Source of the DNA: a virus
IMG/VR virus record: IMGVR_UViG_3300030520_000019
Location: 1 to 63,707 of that record
Length of the DNA: 63,707 nt
Reading direction: 5' to 3' (one strand)
Position 1 is the first letter of the stretch. Each line of letters starts with the position of its first letter. The notes under the pieces are model-generated. The model saw only the letters and a program-made list of their open reading frames with translations, did not search any database and was not told the DNA's origin. Shown one piece after another: positions 1 to 8,427 of the stretch. A program made the translations under genes and the position numbers.

Positions 1-145
1 CATTGATCTGATTGAAGTTGCGCCGCTCAGTGCCAGCCTGAAGATCTACGGCGGCCGGCTGCATGCGCCTAAGATGCAAGACTTACCGTTCCATCCGGAC
101 ACAGAACTGTCGCCCGAACAAATTGCTATCGTTCGTTTCTACTGC
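1..145. repeat. Terminal overlap, left copy
   Basis: Bases 1-145 repeat as 63563-63707. The only difference is position 19 (T) against 63581 (G), which gives GTT or GTG, both valine, inside the polymerase gene. The overlap means the window spans a circle or circularly permuted molecule of about 63,562 bp and is not a linear end. It does not look like a functional direct terminal repeat because it lies within a coding gene. Confidence 0.85.
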
Positions 146-1522
146 GTCAATGACCTGACGACTACCGGTTTCCTGCGCAAGTGCTTGGACGAAGCGGTGC
201 AACTCCGTGTTCAGATGAGTAAGGAATACTGTGTAGACCTGCGTAGCAAGTCAGACGCACAGATTGCCGAAGTAGTGATTGCCGACGCCGTGGGCCGCAT
301 GAACGGGTACCGGCCCACCAAGCCAAGCATCGCAATCGGCACGACGTATTACTACGACGTGCCGCACTTCTTGCAGTACAAGTCGGCACTCATGCAATGG
401 GTGCTGGAACAAGTGCGTCAGACGCCTTTCGTTGTCGGCGAACATGGTTCCATCAACCTGCCGCAGCACTTGGCAGACATGGAAGTCCGCATTGCCGACG
501 GCGTATACCGCATGGGGATTGGGGGCCTGCACAGCAGCGAGCACACGGTCAGCTATAAGACCGACGACACGCACAGCCTGCACGACTTCGATGTCGTGTC
601 GTTCTACCCCAAGATCATCATCAACCAAGGCTTGTACCCAGAGCACTTGGGCAAGGCGTTCTTGCATGTGTTCAAGGACCTTGTTGACCGCCGCATTGCC
701 GCTAAGGCTGCCGGGCGCAAGGGTGAAGCGAACAGCCGCAAGATTATTATCAATGGAACCTATGGCAAGCTGGGGTCGAAGTACAGCATCTTGTATGCGC
801 CGAAGCTGCTAATCCAAACCACTCTGACGGGTCAACTGGTGCTGTTAATGCTTATTGAGCGTATGGAGATGGCAGGTATTCGTGTGGTCAGCGCGAACAC
901 CGACGGCATTGTGCTGCACTGCCCGCGCGACAAGCACGAGCTTATGCATGCCATCGTGACGCAGTGGGAACGCGACACCAACTTCGAGACCGAAGAGACC
1001 AAGTACGCGGCCCTGTACTCGCGTGACGTGAACAACTACATTGCGGTCAAGCTGGACGGTACCACCAAGAACAAGGGGGCGTTCTTTAACCCGTGGACGG
1101 CCGACACCAAGGACCCCACCGAGAAGCTGAAAAAGAACCCGTCGACGCAGATTGCGATCGAGGCCGTTGAAGCATTCCTTGTCAAGCAGACTCCGATCAT
1201 TGACACTATCAAGGCGTCAACTGACCCGCGCAAGTTCGTTAGCGTGCGCACTGTCAACGGCGGCGCAGTGCATGATGGCGAGTACCTAGGCAAGTCTGTG
1301 CGTTGGTACTACTCCACTACGCCACGCGGCGAGATGGTGTACGCAAAGACCGGAAACAAGGTGGCGCGCAGCGATGGGGCCTGCCAACTGCTGACTTTGC
1401 CGCAAGCTTTGCCGCAAGATGTGGACTTTGACTGGTATGAACGGGAAGCGTTTGACATGCTTTCGGATCTTGGCTACTCGGCAGGTAGTTTGAGCGTTAA
1501 GGATAGTTTGCAACCGCACTAA
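1..1522 (+). CDS. Family B DNA polymerase, C-terminal part (gene cut by window edge)
   Basis: This is the 3' part of a replicative DNA polymerase that starts at 63048. Joined across the 145-base overlap the protein is 678 aa. Numbered on the joined protein, polymerase motif A (DVVSFYP) lies near 369-375, motif B (INGTYGK) near 422-428 and motif C (ANTDG) near 470-474. An ExoIII-like YCVND motif is near 219-223. The motif order and the exonuclease motifs in the other half identify a proofreading family B enzyme. In motif C the first of the two usual metal-binding aspartates is Asn, which is atypical. The gene closes the plus-strand replication block, downstream of a clamp-like gene. Confidence 0.88.
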   Translation, partial: IDLIEVAPLSASLKIYGGRLHAPKMQDLPFHPDTELSPEQIAIVRFYCVNDLTTTGFLRKCLDEAVQLRVQMSKEYCVDLRSKSDAQIAEVVIADAVGRMNGYRPTKPSIAIGTTYYYDVPHFLQYKSALMQWVLEQVRQTPFVVGEHGSINLPQHLADMEVRIADGVYRMGIGGLHSSEHTVSYKTDDTHSLHDFDVVSFYPKIIINQGLYPEHLGKAFLHVFKDLVDRRIAAKAAGRKGEANSRKIIINGTYGKLGSKYSILYAPKLLIQTTLTGQLVLLMLIERMEMAGIRVVSANTDGIVLHCPRDKHELMHAIVTQWERDTNFETEETKYAALYSRDVNNYIAVKLDGTTKNKGAFFNPWTADTKDPTEKLKKNPSTQIAIEAVEAFLVKQTPIIDTIKASTDPRKFVSVRTVNGGAVHDGEYLGKSVRWYYSTTPRGEMVYAKTGNKVARSDGACQLLTLPQALPQDVDFDWYEREAFDMLSDLGYSAGSLSVKDSLQPH

Positions 1523-1532
1523 ACGGGTGTAC

Positions 1533-1548
1533 TGTGCGGTGTCGCACA
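1533..1548 (+). other. Intercistronic hairpin after DNA polymerase
   Basis: TGTGCG, a GTGT loop and CGCACA form a 6-bp stem just after the polymerase stop. No run of T follows, so it is not a classical terminator. It may be an RNA-stability or processing element. Confidence 0.4.
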
Positions 1549-1579
1549 CACTTTGATGCGGCTTTAATGGAGAGTTGAA

Positions 1580-1900
1580 ATGCAACTGACTAACGCAACC
1601 GAAAAGCGCCTCGAACGAGCTGTCATGGACCGGCTCAAGCATGTCATGGAACCTGCCGTGCGCTCGGCGCTCATGGAAGTTTTGCACGGCGGGCGCCGTA
1701 CGCAGAACGGAGTGCAAGAACCTGCGCCCGGCAAATGCCGCGACGTGTGGGATGCCCTGGACGAATTTGCCAACCCTGTTCAAGTGAGCCTCGCTGACGC
1801 GCTGGCCGTTGCCATGGACAAGGGTTTCAACCCGAATAACGCGCGCATCGAGTTCTACCGCTGGCGTACCTTCAACGGGTTCGGCAAGGAAACACACTGA
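1580..1900 (+). CDS. Conserved phage protein with QNGV/EFYxW domain
   Basis: A 106-aa protein with a good ribosome site (GGAGAG) 5 bases before the ATG. Residues about 41-103 match, by eye, the C-terminal domains of the proteins at 54830 and 56620: QNGV, then a VWxALD-like helix, PV, DAL, paired Asn residues, EFYxWRxF and a final GxG. The N-terminal 40 residues are a charged helix. This is the shortest member of the family and nearly consists of the shared domain alone. Function is unknown. A small helical nucleic-acid or protein binding module is possible. Confidence 0.75.
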   Translation: MQLTNATEKRLERAVMDRLKHVMEPAVRSALMEVLHGGRRTQNGVQEPAPGKCRDVWDALDEFANPVQVSLADALAVAMDKGFNPNNARIEFYRWRTFNGFGKETH

Positions 1901-1969
1901 CATCAAGTCCTGCCCGAGGAGGGAGGACATTTCTGGTCTATAGTGGGCTCACCAAAGAAGGAGCTCGCC

Positions 1970-2206
1970 ATGAACCGCCATACCATGTACATGCACGACG
2001 TGTACTTCACTGCCACGCACCATAGCGGGCAAGTAGCCGTGATGCGTCAACCGGCCGGATGCCTGACGGCAGCGCTGGTGACCACACTGCCGCTCAACGA
2101 AGCCATTCGGGCGTGCAACGCCTTGCGCCGCGAAGCGCGCACGCCTCTGGAGCTGCCTGACCGCGTTCTGCCGGCCGTGCTGCCCAACCCGCTTCTGCAG
2201 GACTAG
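1970..2206 (+). CDS. Hypothetical protein (78 aa)
   Basis: The ATG at 1970 is chosen because AAGAAGGAG ends 6 bases before it; an in-frame start 27 bases upstream has no ribosome site. A TATAGT box at 1939-1944 could be a promoter -10, although no good -35 is visible. The protein has a His/Tyr-rich N-terminus and a Leu/Arg/Pro-rich C-terminus. No family is recognised. Confidence 0.6.
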   Translation: MNRHTMYMHDVYFTATHHSGQVAVMRQPAGCLTAALVTTLPLNEAIRACNALRREARTPLELPDRVLPAVLPNPLLQD

Positions 2207-2298
2207 GGTTTCTACCTAGACACAAGTCATTTCGGTCATCGGATAATTGTTTCACCGGCAAGCACTGCCGGCAACGCCACTCACCTGAAGGAACCGAA

Positions 2299-2502
2299 AT
2301 GTACCAAGTTACCGTCTTCACCCGTACCGCCGCCCCCGAAGTTCACCTTTTCGAGTCTAAGCGTGACGCTGTTGCGGCTGCAGATCAGCTTGGTGGCGAA
2401 GGTCGCAGCGCCGAGGTCACCGACCAGCGCGACGGCACCTTCAACGATTCGGTGCAGTGCTACTACTCGCGCGGCGCTTGCGCTGGTGCCCGCTACAAGT
2501 AA
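2299..2502 (+). CDS. Hypothetical small phage protein (67 aa)
   Basis: A 67-aa protein preceded by AAGGA at good spacing. It begins with an alternating hydrophobic beta-strand segment, has an Ala-rich helix, and ends in CYYSRGACAGARYK. The compact alpha/beta pattern looks like a real small fold. A GATAAT box near 2241 may belong to a promoter for this gene. No function is assigned. Confidence 0.6.
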   Translation: MYQVTVFTRTAAPEVHLFESKRDAVAAADQLGGEGRSAEVTDQRDGTFNDSVQCYYSRGACAGARYK

Positions 2503-2510
2503 GTCAAGCG

Positions 2511-2528
2511 AGCGGGTGAAAACCCGCT
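2511..2528 (+). other. Hairpin with GAAA tetraloop upstream of helicase
   Basis: AGCGGGT, GAAA and ACCCGCT form a perfect 7-bp stem with a GNRA loop, 8 bases after the preceding stop. There is no T-run. TACACT at 2528-2533 abuts it, and the same hexamer appears in promoter candidates elsewhere in this genome. Confidence 0.5.
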
Positions 2529-2595
2529 ACACTGCACATCGCAGCACAACCCGGCGCGTCCGCCGGGGCTGCACCACACCTAAAGGAATACCGCC

Positions 2596-4134
2596 ATGAA
2601 CCGTCCCGCCAACAGCCTGCCGCCCGTCCAGCCTTACGTCCGTGACCCGAACTGGGTCGACCCCACGCCCCCGGTGCGCGTGGCGCGTAATTGGTCGTCG
2701 TACCAGCAGGCCATCTTCGACTTCGTACGCACGGCAACGGGCAACGCGGTGATCAAGGCGGTGGCCGGCAGCGGCAAGTCGACCACCATTGTGGAAGCGA
2801 TGAACTTGGTGCCGTCGCACCTGGGCACCGTGTTCCTGGCCTTCAACAAGTCGATAGCCGACGAGCTGAAGGGCCGAGGTGTCAACGCCAAGACGTTTCA
2901 CAGCCTGTGCTACAGCGTGGTCACACGTTACAAGAACGTGCGCGCGGCCGACCCCGACAAGCTCTTCAAGTTGGTCAAAGAGCACTTCAGCGGCGCTGAC
3001 GACCGAATCTACGGAGGCTTCGTCAAGCGGTTGGTGGGGTTGGGCCGTGGTGTGGGCATCGACGCGCTGGTGCCCAACGTGGAGGCAAGCTGGCTGGAAC
3101 TGATTGCGCACCACGACCTCGAACTGGACAACGAGGAGGGCAACCTTGGCCGCGCGATCGAGCTGGCGCAGGAGCTGCTCGAACTCAGCAATAACAGCGA
3201 CATGATCGACTTCGACGACATGCTGTACATGCCGGTCAAGTTCGGCCTGTCGCTGCCCAAGTTCGACTTCGTGTTCGTTGACGAAGCCCAGGACACCAAC
3301 GCCATCCAGCGCGCGCTGCTGCGCAAGATCCTCAAGCCTAACAGCCGACTGATTGCCGTGGGCGACCCTAAGCAAGCCATCTACGGGTTTCGCGGTGCCG
3401 ACAGCGAGTCGATGAATATGATTGCCGAGGAGTTCGGCTGCATCGAGTTGCCGCTGACCGTGTCGTACCGCTGCGGTACCGACATCGTCAAGTACGCACA
3501 GAAGTGGGTGCCGTACATCGAGGCCGCTCCCAACGCACCGACGGGTGAAGTGCGCGACCTAGAACTCGACTGGAAGCCTGCCACCCAGTTCACCGCCGAA
3601 GACCTCGTGGTGTGCCGTACCACGAGGCCGCTGATCACGCTGGCCTACACGCTCATGCGCGCGAAAGTGCCTTGCTACATCATGGGCCGGGAGATCGGCC
3701 AGGGCATGAAAGCACTCATCAACAAAATGAAGGCCAGCAGCATCAATGACCTCGAAGTACGCCTCGAGAAGTGGCGCGAGCGCGAGACCGAGAAGGCGCG
3801 GGCCAAAGGTGACGAGGCCAAGACTGAAGCTATCGATGACAAGTTCGAAGCTATCACGTTTTTGGCGGACAGCCTTGTCGAGACGCAACGCCACATCCCC
3901 GGCCTGCTGGCGCTGGTGGATAGCCTGTTCGCGGACGGCGTCGGCAAGGTGCGGCTCGCCACTATCCACAAGTCGAAGGGCCTGGAAGCCGACGTGGTGC
4001 ACTGGTTGCAACCCAAGACGGACTTCTCCCGCTGGATCAAGAAGGACTGGCAAAAAGAACAGGAAAAGCACCTGTGCTATGTCGCGGTCACCCGCGCGAA
4101 GTCGAAGTTGTACGTACTGAGCGAACAAAGCTAA
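2596..4134 (+). CDS. UvrD/Rep-like superfamily 1 DNA helicase
   Basis: A 512-aa helicase with Walker A AVAGSGKSTT (Lys61), motif II FVFVDEAQDTN (Asp229, Glu230), motif III AVGDPKQAIYGFRGA, a TIHKSKGLE motif, and a C-terminal YVAVTRAKSKLYVLS. These are the ordered motifs of ATP-dependent 3'-5' helicases of the UvrD/PcrA type. It probably unwinds DNA in replication or recombination together with the upstream polymerase. AAGGAA precedes the ATG. A terminator-like hairpin follows at 4170. Confidence 0.93.
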   Translation: MNRPANSLPPVQPYVRDPNWVDPTPPVRVARNWSSYQQAIFDFVRTATGNAVIKAVAGSGKSTTIVEAMNLVPSHLGTVFLAFNKSIADELKGRGVNAKTFHSLCYSVVTRYKNVRAADPDKLFKLVKEHFSGADDRIYGGFVKRLVGLGRGVGIDALVPNVEASWLELIAHHDLELDNEEGNLGRAIELAQELLELSNNSDMIDFDDMLYMPVKFGLSLPKFDFVFVDEAQDTNAIQRALLRKILKPNSRLIAVGDPKQAIYGFRGADSESMNMIAEEFGCIELPLTVSYRCGTDIVKYAQKWVPYIEAAPNAPTGEVRDLELDWKPATQFTAEDLVVCRTTRPLITLAYTLMRAKVPCYIMGREIGQGMKALINKMKASSINDLEVRLEKWRERETEKARAKGDEAKTEAIDDKFEAITFLADSLVETQRHIPGLLALVDSLFADGVGKVRLATIHKSKGLEADVVHWLQPKTDFSRWIKKDWQKEQEKHLCYVAVTRAKSKLYVLSEQS

Positions 4135-4169
4135 GGCTTGCTTACAGGCCCGCAAGGGCCGTTTGGCTA

Positions 4170-4194
4170 GGGTGGCACCAGCCACCCCCGTTTT
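4170..4194 (+). terminator. Rho-independent terminator after helicase
   Basis: GGGTGGC, loop ACCA and GCCACCC form a 7-bp stem, followed by CCG and TTTT. It lies 36 bases past the helicase stop in plus orientation. Confidence 0.6.
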
Positions 4195-4247
4195 AACGCC
4201 CCCACGGGGCCGCCAGGGCGGTTCCCGGGGCATACCAAGGAGTGCAT

Positions 4248-4532
4248 ATGGCCGACGACGGCACAATGGGTGAGTTTTTCCGGGATTGGGACAAAATGAA
4301 GGCCGAGAAGAAGGCCAAGCGGCTTGACCACAATGTGGAACAGCTCCTGACAGGCGGCAACGTGCCGGCGCGGGAGCAGTCGAAAGGCGTGTGGCGAGTC
4401 AACACGCCGGCCGGCGCAGTCATGTACTACCCCGCGACCAACTGCTGGCAGCACAAGGGCAAGGTTTGCCGAGGCGACGTAACAGCCTTCGTCGCGTGGT
4501 ACCACAAGCAATCGTTCGCGAGGCCGCAATGA
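4248..4532 (+). CDS. Hypothetical protein (94 aa)
   Basis: The ATG at 4248 follows AAGGAG by 5 bases. The protein has a charged Lys/Glu-rich N-terminal helix and a C-terminal part with aromatic residues and two cysteines (NCWQHKGKVC). Its stop overlaps the start of the next gene, so the two are probably translated together. No family is recognised. Confidence 0.6.
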   Translation: MADDGTMGEFFRDWDKMKAEKKAKRLDHNVEQLLTGGNVPAREQSKGVWRVNTPAGAVMYYPATNCWQHKGKVCRGDVTAFVAWYHKQSFARPQ

Positions 4533-4765
4533 AGGACTCAACCCTTCAAGCGGTCGCTACGGCACTACTTATTACCCTGGGCGGCTTGCTGTTTGTGTCA
4601 ACCTGGAAAGGCGACGACTACAAACCCCAGCACGCGCCCGAGCAGTACGCCGCACGCAAACATGCCAACGCCGACGAGTGCCCAAAGTCGCCATGTGTCG
4701 ACGTGCCGATGGCTTGCTACGTCCACGGCGGGGCGCCGCAGACGTTTCAGTGCCCGCATGATTAG
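4529..4765 (+). CDS. Small membrane-anchored protein (78 aa)
   Basis: The start overlaps the previous stop (ATGA). Residues about 8-24 form one hydrophobic segment. A polar tail with several Cys and Pro residues follows, consistent with an N-terminal anchor and an exported domain. This is the last gene of the plus block. Its final four bases overlap the end of the convergent holin gene. Confidence 0.55.
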   Translation: MKDSTLQAVATALLITLGGLLFVSTWKGDDYKPQHAPEQYAARKHANADECPKSPCVDVPMACYVHGGAPQTFQCPHD

Positions 4766-5160
4766 TGGCCGGAAGCTACGCCGTTCACCTTATCGAACGA
4801 ACGCATGCCGCCAAGACCCAGCATACCCGTCAGCAGCGTCATCTCGACGCTAGTGTCGAAGGCGGGGAACTTGACCGGGTGACCTACCAGCGCCGCCAGC
4901 CATTCCAGCAGCGGGGCCAGGGCGTTGACGGCGAAGCCGACGCCACACACCCAGCCCACGAACGGGCGCCAGCCGGCCACGAAGATTGACGGGTTGGCAG
5001 CCTCGGCCTTGTTGATGTCGAGTTGTCCTTGTAGAGCGGCCAGCAGGTAGGCGGCTTGCGCCTTCTCCTGATCGGTCTTGTCGGGCCAAATCTTGTCGAT
5101 GCCGTCCTTGATGAGATCAGCGACGTCGCCGATGCCAGTGTTGATGATTGCGTCGCTCAT
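4762..5160 (-). CDS. 3TM holin
   Basis: A 132-aa protein with an amphipathic N-terminus and three hydrophobic segments (approximately residues 57-72, 74-92 and 107-121). It contains the WRPFVGWVCG region typical of the holin family found in gene-transfer agents and many myophages. It should form inner-membrane lesions and release the endolysin. Its ATG overlaps the stop of the endolysin gene. It is the last gene of the minus-strand late block. Confidence 0.82.
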   Translation of the reverse strand: MSDAIINTGIGDVADLIKDGIDKIWPDKTDQEKAQAAYLLAALQGQLDINKAEAANPSIFVAGWRPFVGWVCGVGFAVNALAPLLEWLAALVGHPVKFPAFDTSVEMTLLTGMLGLGGMRSFDKVNGVASGH

Positions 5161-5603
5161 GCTTGCACTCCTTCGGTATACGTGGTGTCGTGGCCGTCGT
5201 GGAAGTTGGCGGTGAGCACCTGCCCGCGCATCTTCGGGTCAAAGCTCACGTGCACCCAGGTCTTTTCCATGATGCATTGGTCGTACTTGATGCCGCTCTT
5301 CGCCAGCGATGCCACGATGTGCAACGGCGACCCGTACTGCGGCGCTTCAAAGTCCGCGGCGAACCCCGTCAGGTGCGCACTGTCGGGCACCCCGCCAACC
5401 GACTTGTTCAGTTCCGAGCAACGGTACCCGCTGCTGACACGCATGGGCACGTTGCCCAGGAACGCGCGGACGAGCTCCAGGCCCTGGGCCAATGTGGTCA
5501 GGTTGGCGATCATGGCCGCGTCGGGCGTGTTGTCGATGTGCTTCTCGGCAGCGGTTGCGCTGGCAACCAGTTCTTCGAGCGAGAAGTGCGGGGTGAGTTG
5601 CAT
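5157..5603 (-). CDS. Endolysin, M15-family peptidase
   Basis: A 148-aa zinc peptidase of the M15/VanY type, expected to cut peptide cross-links in peptidoglycan at lysis. The SAHLTGFAAD motif supplies zinc ligands His77 and Asp84. WVHVS near 116-120 gives the third ligand His118. SSGYRCSELN is the family's substrate-side motif. No signal peptide is present, so the enzyme would depend on the adjacent holin. The length is normal for a single-domain phage endolysin. Confidence 0.88.
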   Translation of the reverse strand: MQLTPHFSLEELVASATAAEKHIDNTPDAAMIANLTTLAQGLELVRAFLGNVPMRVSSGYRCSELNKSVGGVPDSAHLTGFAADFEAPQYGSPLHIVASLAKSGIKYDQCIMEKTWVHVSFDPKMRGQVLTANFHDGHDTTYTEGVQA

Positions 5604-5604
5604 G

Positions 5605-6300
5605 TCAGTTACCTCGAATGTCGACCGCGACGGTCACGTTGTTGCCGCTGGGCACGACACCGATATCGATCGTGCAGCCCGTCTGGCTCCACGTGACTGC
5701 GGTCGCACCTACAAACATATTGCCCGTACCCGTTGCGCCAGGATTTGATGCGAATGGTCGCGGCATGTTCGCGCTGTTGGGGAATGGGAATGGGTACGTG
5801 ACGGTGATGATCTGCGCCCCGGCGATGCCCGGCACTTCGATCCACTGTTCGATATTGCCGGTCGTATCAATTTTATGACCGCTGGTACCGGACACGAACC
5901 CGCCTGCCGGTGACCACACAATGGCGGTGCCGTTGAAAGTCAGAAACTGGCCGGCGGTCGTCGGGGCTGTCAGGAAGCTGGTGACGTTGGCTGCGGACTG
6001 GTACAGTAGCTGTAGCGCGGCGCCGCCCGGCTTGGTGCCGAATAGGGAAGTGAGCTGCGTGATAAACGCGCTAGTGCTGCCGTTGTCAAGGATGGCAACA
6101 CCCAGCGTATTCGCCATCAACTGCGCAAGGCACGAAGCAACAAACGACGCTTGCCGAATTGCCTTGTTCATGATCGGAGACTTGGCAAGCCCGGTCTGGA
6201 AACCGTCGACATAGGTGCCATCAGCTACATAGGCTGATTGAGATGCTACGTTAGCAGAACCATCAATTGCAAAAGGGAGGAAGTCGTTTGAACCGGACAT
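5605..6300 (-). CDS. Tail fibre protein with gp53-like C-terminal domain
   Basis: A 231-aa structural protein. A Ser/Gly/Thr-rich N-terminal half leads to a C-terminal beta domain (IEQWIEVPGIAG, then ITVTYPFPFPNS) resembling the gp53-like C-terminal domain of phage tail fibres. It lies directly after the baseplate genes, where short host-binding fibres are usual. It probably forms trimers at the baseplate periphery. The fold assignment rests on the C-terminal sequence pattern. Confidence 0.72.
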   Translation of the reverse strand: MSGSNDFLPFAIDGSANVASQSAYVADGTYVDGFQTGLAKSPIMNKAIRQASFVASCLAQLMANTLGVAILDNGSTSAFITQLTSLFGTKPGGAALQLLYQSAANVTSFLTAPTTAGQFLTFNGTAIVWSPAGGFVSGTSGHKIDTTGNIEQWIEVPGIAGAQIITVTYPFPFPNSANMPRPFASNPGATGTGNMFVGATAVTWSQTGCTIDIGVVPSGNNVTVAVDIRGN

Positions 6301-6309
6301 AATGATGCC

Positions 6310-6876
6310 TCAGATAATGGTTGCCCAGGATCCTACGTCGAAACCGGCGAAGGATGTGTTTTCGATATCGAACGCGAAGATGGGGCCTGCACCAGACTGG
6401 TATGCGTATCCAGCGATGCGGATGGTAACAGGCTTGACGTCCATGTACCCACCTGTCAAGAGTGTGATGATCTCAGCCGACGGGACTCCTGTACCAATGA
6501 CCCCTAATGTGATGGACAGATCAGCGTGGTCTTCAATGAAGAATGAGAAACCCAACCCAGCAAACAATTCGTTCGCCAACTCGTAAGCGCTGGGTTTGTT
6601 GCACTGCCAATGGTTGTTCAGGATCCGCACCTTCAGAATGATGCGATAGTAGTCGTCGCTGAAGCCGCCCGGTCGTTGCACACCGATCAGCATGCCAAGT
6701 GTATCCAGCTGAACACCGATGGCTTCATCAAGGTCGTAATAGCTGGGAATCAAACCCAGAAATTGAGCGATGTCCGCAAACGGCTGCACCGACACACCCA
6801 GCATTGCCATGAAATTCGGCTGGCTACTGTTCGCGACCGGAACTAGGTTCTGGTACTTGCTGATGTCTGCGCTCAT
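6310..6876 (-). CDS. Baseplate protein, DUF2612-like
   Basis: A 188-aa protein with the QLDTLGMLIGVQRPG region of DUF2612 tail proteins, followed by DDYYRIILKVRIL. Its start overlaps the stop of the wedge gene upstream. In the minimal myophage Pam3 the equivalent position encodes the second wedge component, which joins the baseplate to the fibres. Confidence 0.78.
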   Translation of the reverse strand: MSADISKYQNLVPVANSSQPNFMAMLGVSVQPFADIAQFLGLIPSYYDLDEAIGVQLDTLGMLIGVQRPGGFSDDYYRIILKVRILNNHWQCNKPSAYELANELFAGLGFSFFIEDHADLSITLGVIGTGVPSAEIITLLTGGYMDVKPVTIRIAGYAYQSGAGPIFAFDIENTSFAGFDVGSWATII

Positions 6877-8072
6877 TACAGCACCGTGATTGCAGCGTTG
6901 GCAGCCACCGTCTGGGGCTGCTCGTTAAAAGTGATTGGGATGTCGGTGATTGTTGAAGGTGAAGCCGCCGTGCCCAGGTACAGCGCGGTGAGCTTGAACG
7001 TGTTGTTCGGGCGTCCATTGGCGTCAGGCAACCCGGCTGCCGAGATGGCTTGGAAGTACGAAACTTCCTCGCCGATGTTAAGCTGGTTGGTGTACGATGC
7101 CAGCGCGGCCTGAATAAGACCGGGAGTATTGACGCTGTCGAATCCGGCCAGTGGTTGCACGGTGACTGCGTAGTAGACCGTGATGTCCGCCAGAATGAAG
7201 AAGTTGATTGGTGTGGTCAGTCCGTACTGGTCGGTATACGTACCCGATGTCGTACCGTAGGTCTGGGCACCGGGAGGCTTAGTTTCGCCGATAGCGTTGA
7301 CAATATCGCTAATCGTCCCGCCACCAACGATGACAGCGATAGAGTGGGCGGGTACACCGTTAGAGTCAGTGCTACCCGTATCGTTATCGTACACCGTGCA
7401 CGACGTAACGCCTGCAAGGTTTGATACAACAGAGAAGATCGATTCTCGAATACCGAGCGCAGAGATGGCCGTAGAATTGTACTGCCGCACGCGTAGTTCT
7501 GCATCGGTCTCGACTGCTGCGCCTGGGGTAGCTGCCGCAGTATTGACAACACTTTGCCAACCCAACTGCGGATTGTTGATGGTATTGATAGCACCAACAA
7601 TTGCTTGAATGCTACCAGGAGTCTGCGCCGTAGCGGTGACGCTGATGCTGCCGCCCGACGGGATGGTCACGCTGGTTGGCAGGTTCCAGAGGTTGCCTGC
7701 CGTGTCTTCTGCCACCCCATTAACAATCGTTGCGTTGGCCTGCCCGACGACATTGACAGGCGCCGTGCTGTTGGTGGGTACCCCGCGCGTGATGCCCGTC
7801 AATTTGACCAGCGACGACAGACCTGCGCCTTGAGCAAAGGTGGGCGAGAAGGCTTGGAAGACGGCAACTGCCGCTTGCCCGCTATCATAAATGGCTTGCG
7901 CCAGAACACCGATCCACTGGCCGTCCTGGCTGTCCGCTGCAATATAGATGTCAGAACCATAGATCGATTGAAACGAAGCAATCAAACTAAGATAGATGTC
8001 GTTGTACGACGGGGCAGAAATGCCCGTGCCGTCTACGGTTGGTGCCAGGGTGGGCAGCGGGTAAGTAGGCAT
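6876..8072 (-). CDS. Baseplate wedge protein, Mu gp47/J-like
   Basis: A 398-aa protein with the pattern of baseplate J-like proteins: an N-terminal conserved region ending SLVKLTGITRGVPT, a beta-rich middle, VETDAELRVRQYN, and a C-terminal GLPDANGRPN segment. It forms the wedge around the hub and triggers sheath contraction. It overlaps the DUF2612 gene by one base. Confidence 0.88.
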   Translation of the reverse strand: MPTYPLPTLAPTVDGTGISAPSYNDIYLSLIASFQSIYGSDIYIAADSQDGQWIGVLAQAIYDSGQAAVAVFQAFSPTFAQGAGLSSLVKLTGITRGVPTNSTAPVNVVGQANATIVNGVAEDTAGNLWNLPTSVTIPSGGSISVTATAQTPGSIQAIVGAINTINNPQLGWQSVVNTAAATPGAAVETDAELRVRQYNSTAISALGIRESIFSVVSNLAGVTSCTVYDNDTGSTDSNGVPAHSIAVIVGGGTISDIVNAIGETKPPGAQTYGTTSGTYTDQYGLTTPINFFILADITVYYAVTVQPLAGFDSVNTPGLIQAALASYTNQLNIGEEVSYFQAISAAGLPDANGRPNNTFKLTALYLGTAASPSTITDIPITFNEQPQTVAANAAITVL

Positions 8073-8073
8073 A

Positions 8074-8427
8074 TCAGATGCTCACGTTGACGGTTGCGGG
8101 GCCATACAGCGTGTCGATAACCACAAACACGGAAGCGGCCCGCGTATCTGGGTTCACTGTGCTGCTGTACTGCGAGATATCGGTGACGCCTTGCGTGTTA
8201 AGAATGACGTCCTGAATGGCTGCGTCGTAGGTTGACACGCGGCCAGCGCCAAGGATCTTTGACTGGTACGGGGTGCCGTAAGAAAGGTCAAGAAACCATT
8301 CGCCGACAGCAATCGCCAATCGCGTCCTGACCGCCTGTGCTACTGCCGCAGGAGAATTGATGAGAAAGTTGGTTCCATTCTGGCCGAACGTGTAGTCGCC
8401 AGTCGGGCTGAGCGTGCGATATCTCAT
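8074..8427 (-). CDS. Baseplate protein, gpW/gp25 or Mu gp46-like
   Basis: A 117-aa protein located between the spike and the wedge genes. VGEWFLDLSYGTPYQ and the following DAAIQDVILNTQGV are characteristic of the gp25-like lysozyme-fold wedge proteins that initiate the sheath on the baseplate. Its start overlaps the end of the spike gene. Confidence 0.8.
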   Translation of the reverse strand: MRYRTLSPTGDYTFGQNGTNFLINSPAAVAQAVRTRLAIAVGEWFLDLSYGTPYQSKILGAGRVSTYDAAIQDVILNTQGVTDISQYSSTVNPDTRAASVFVVIDTLYGPATVNVSI

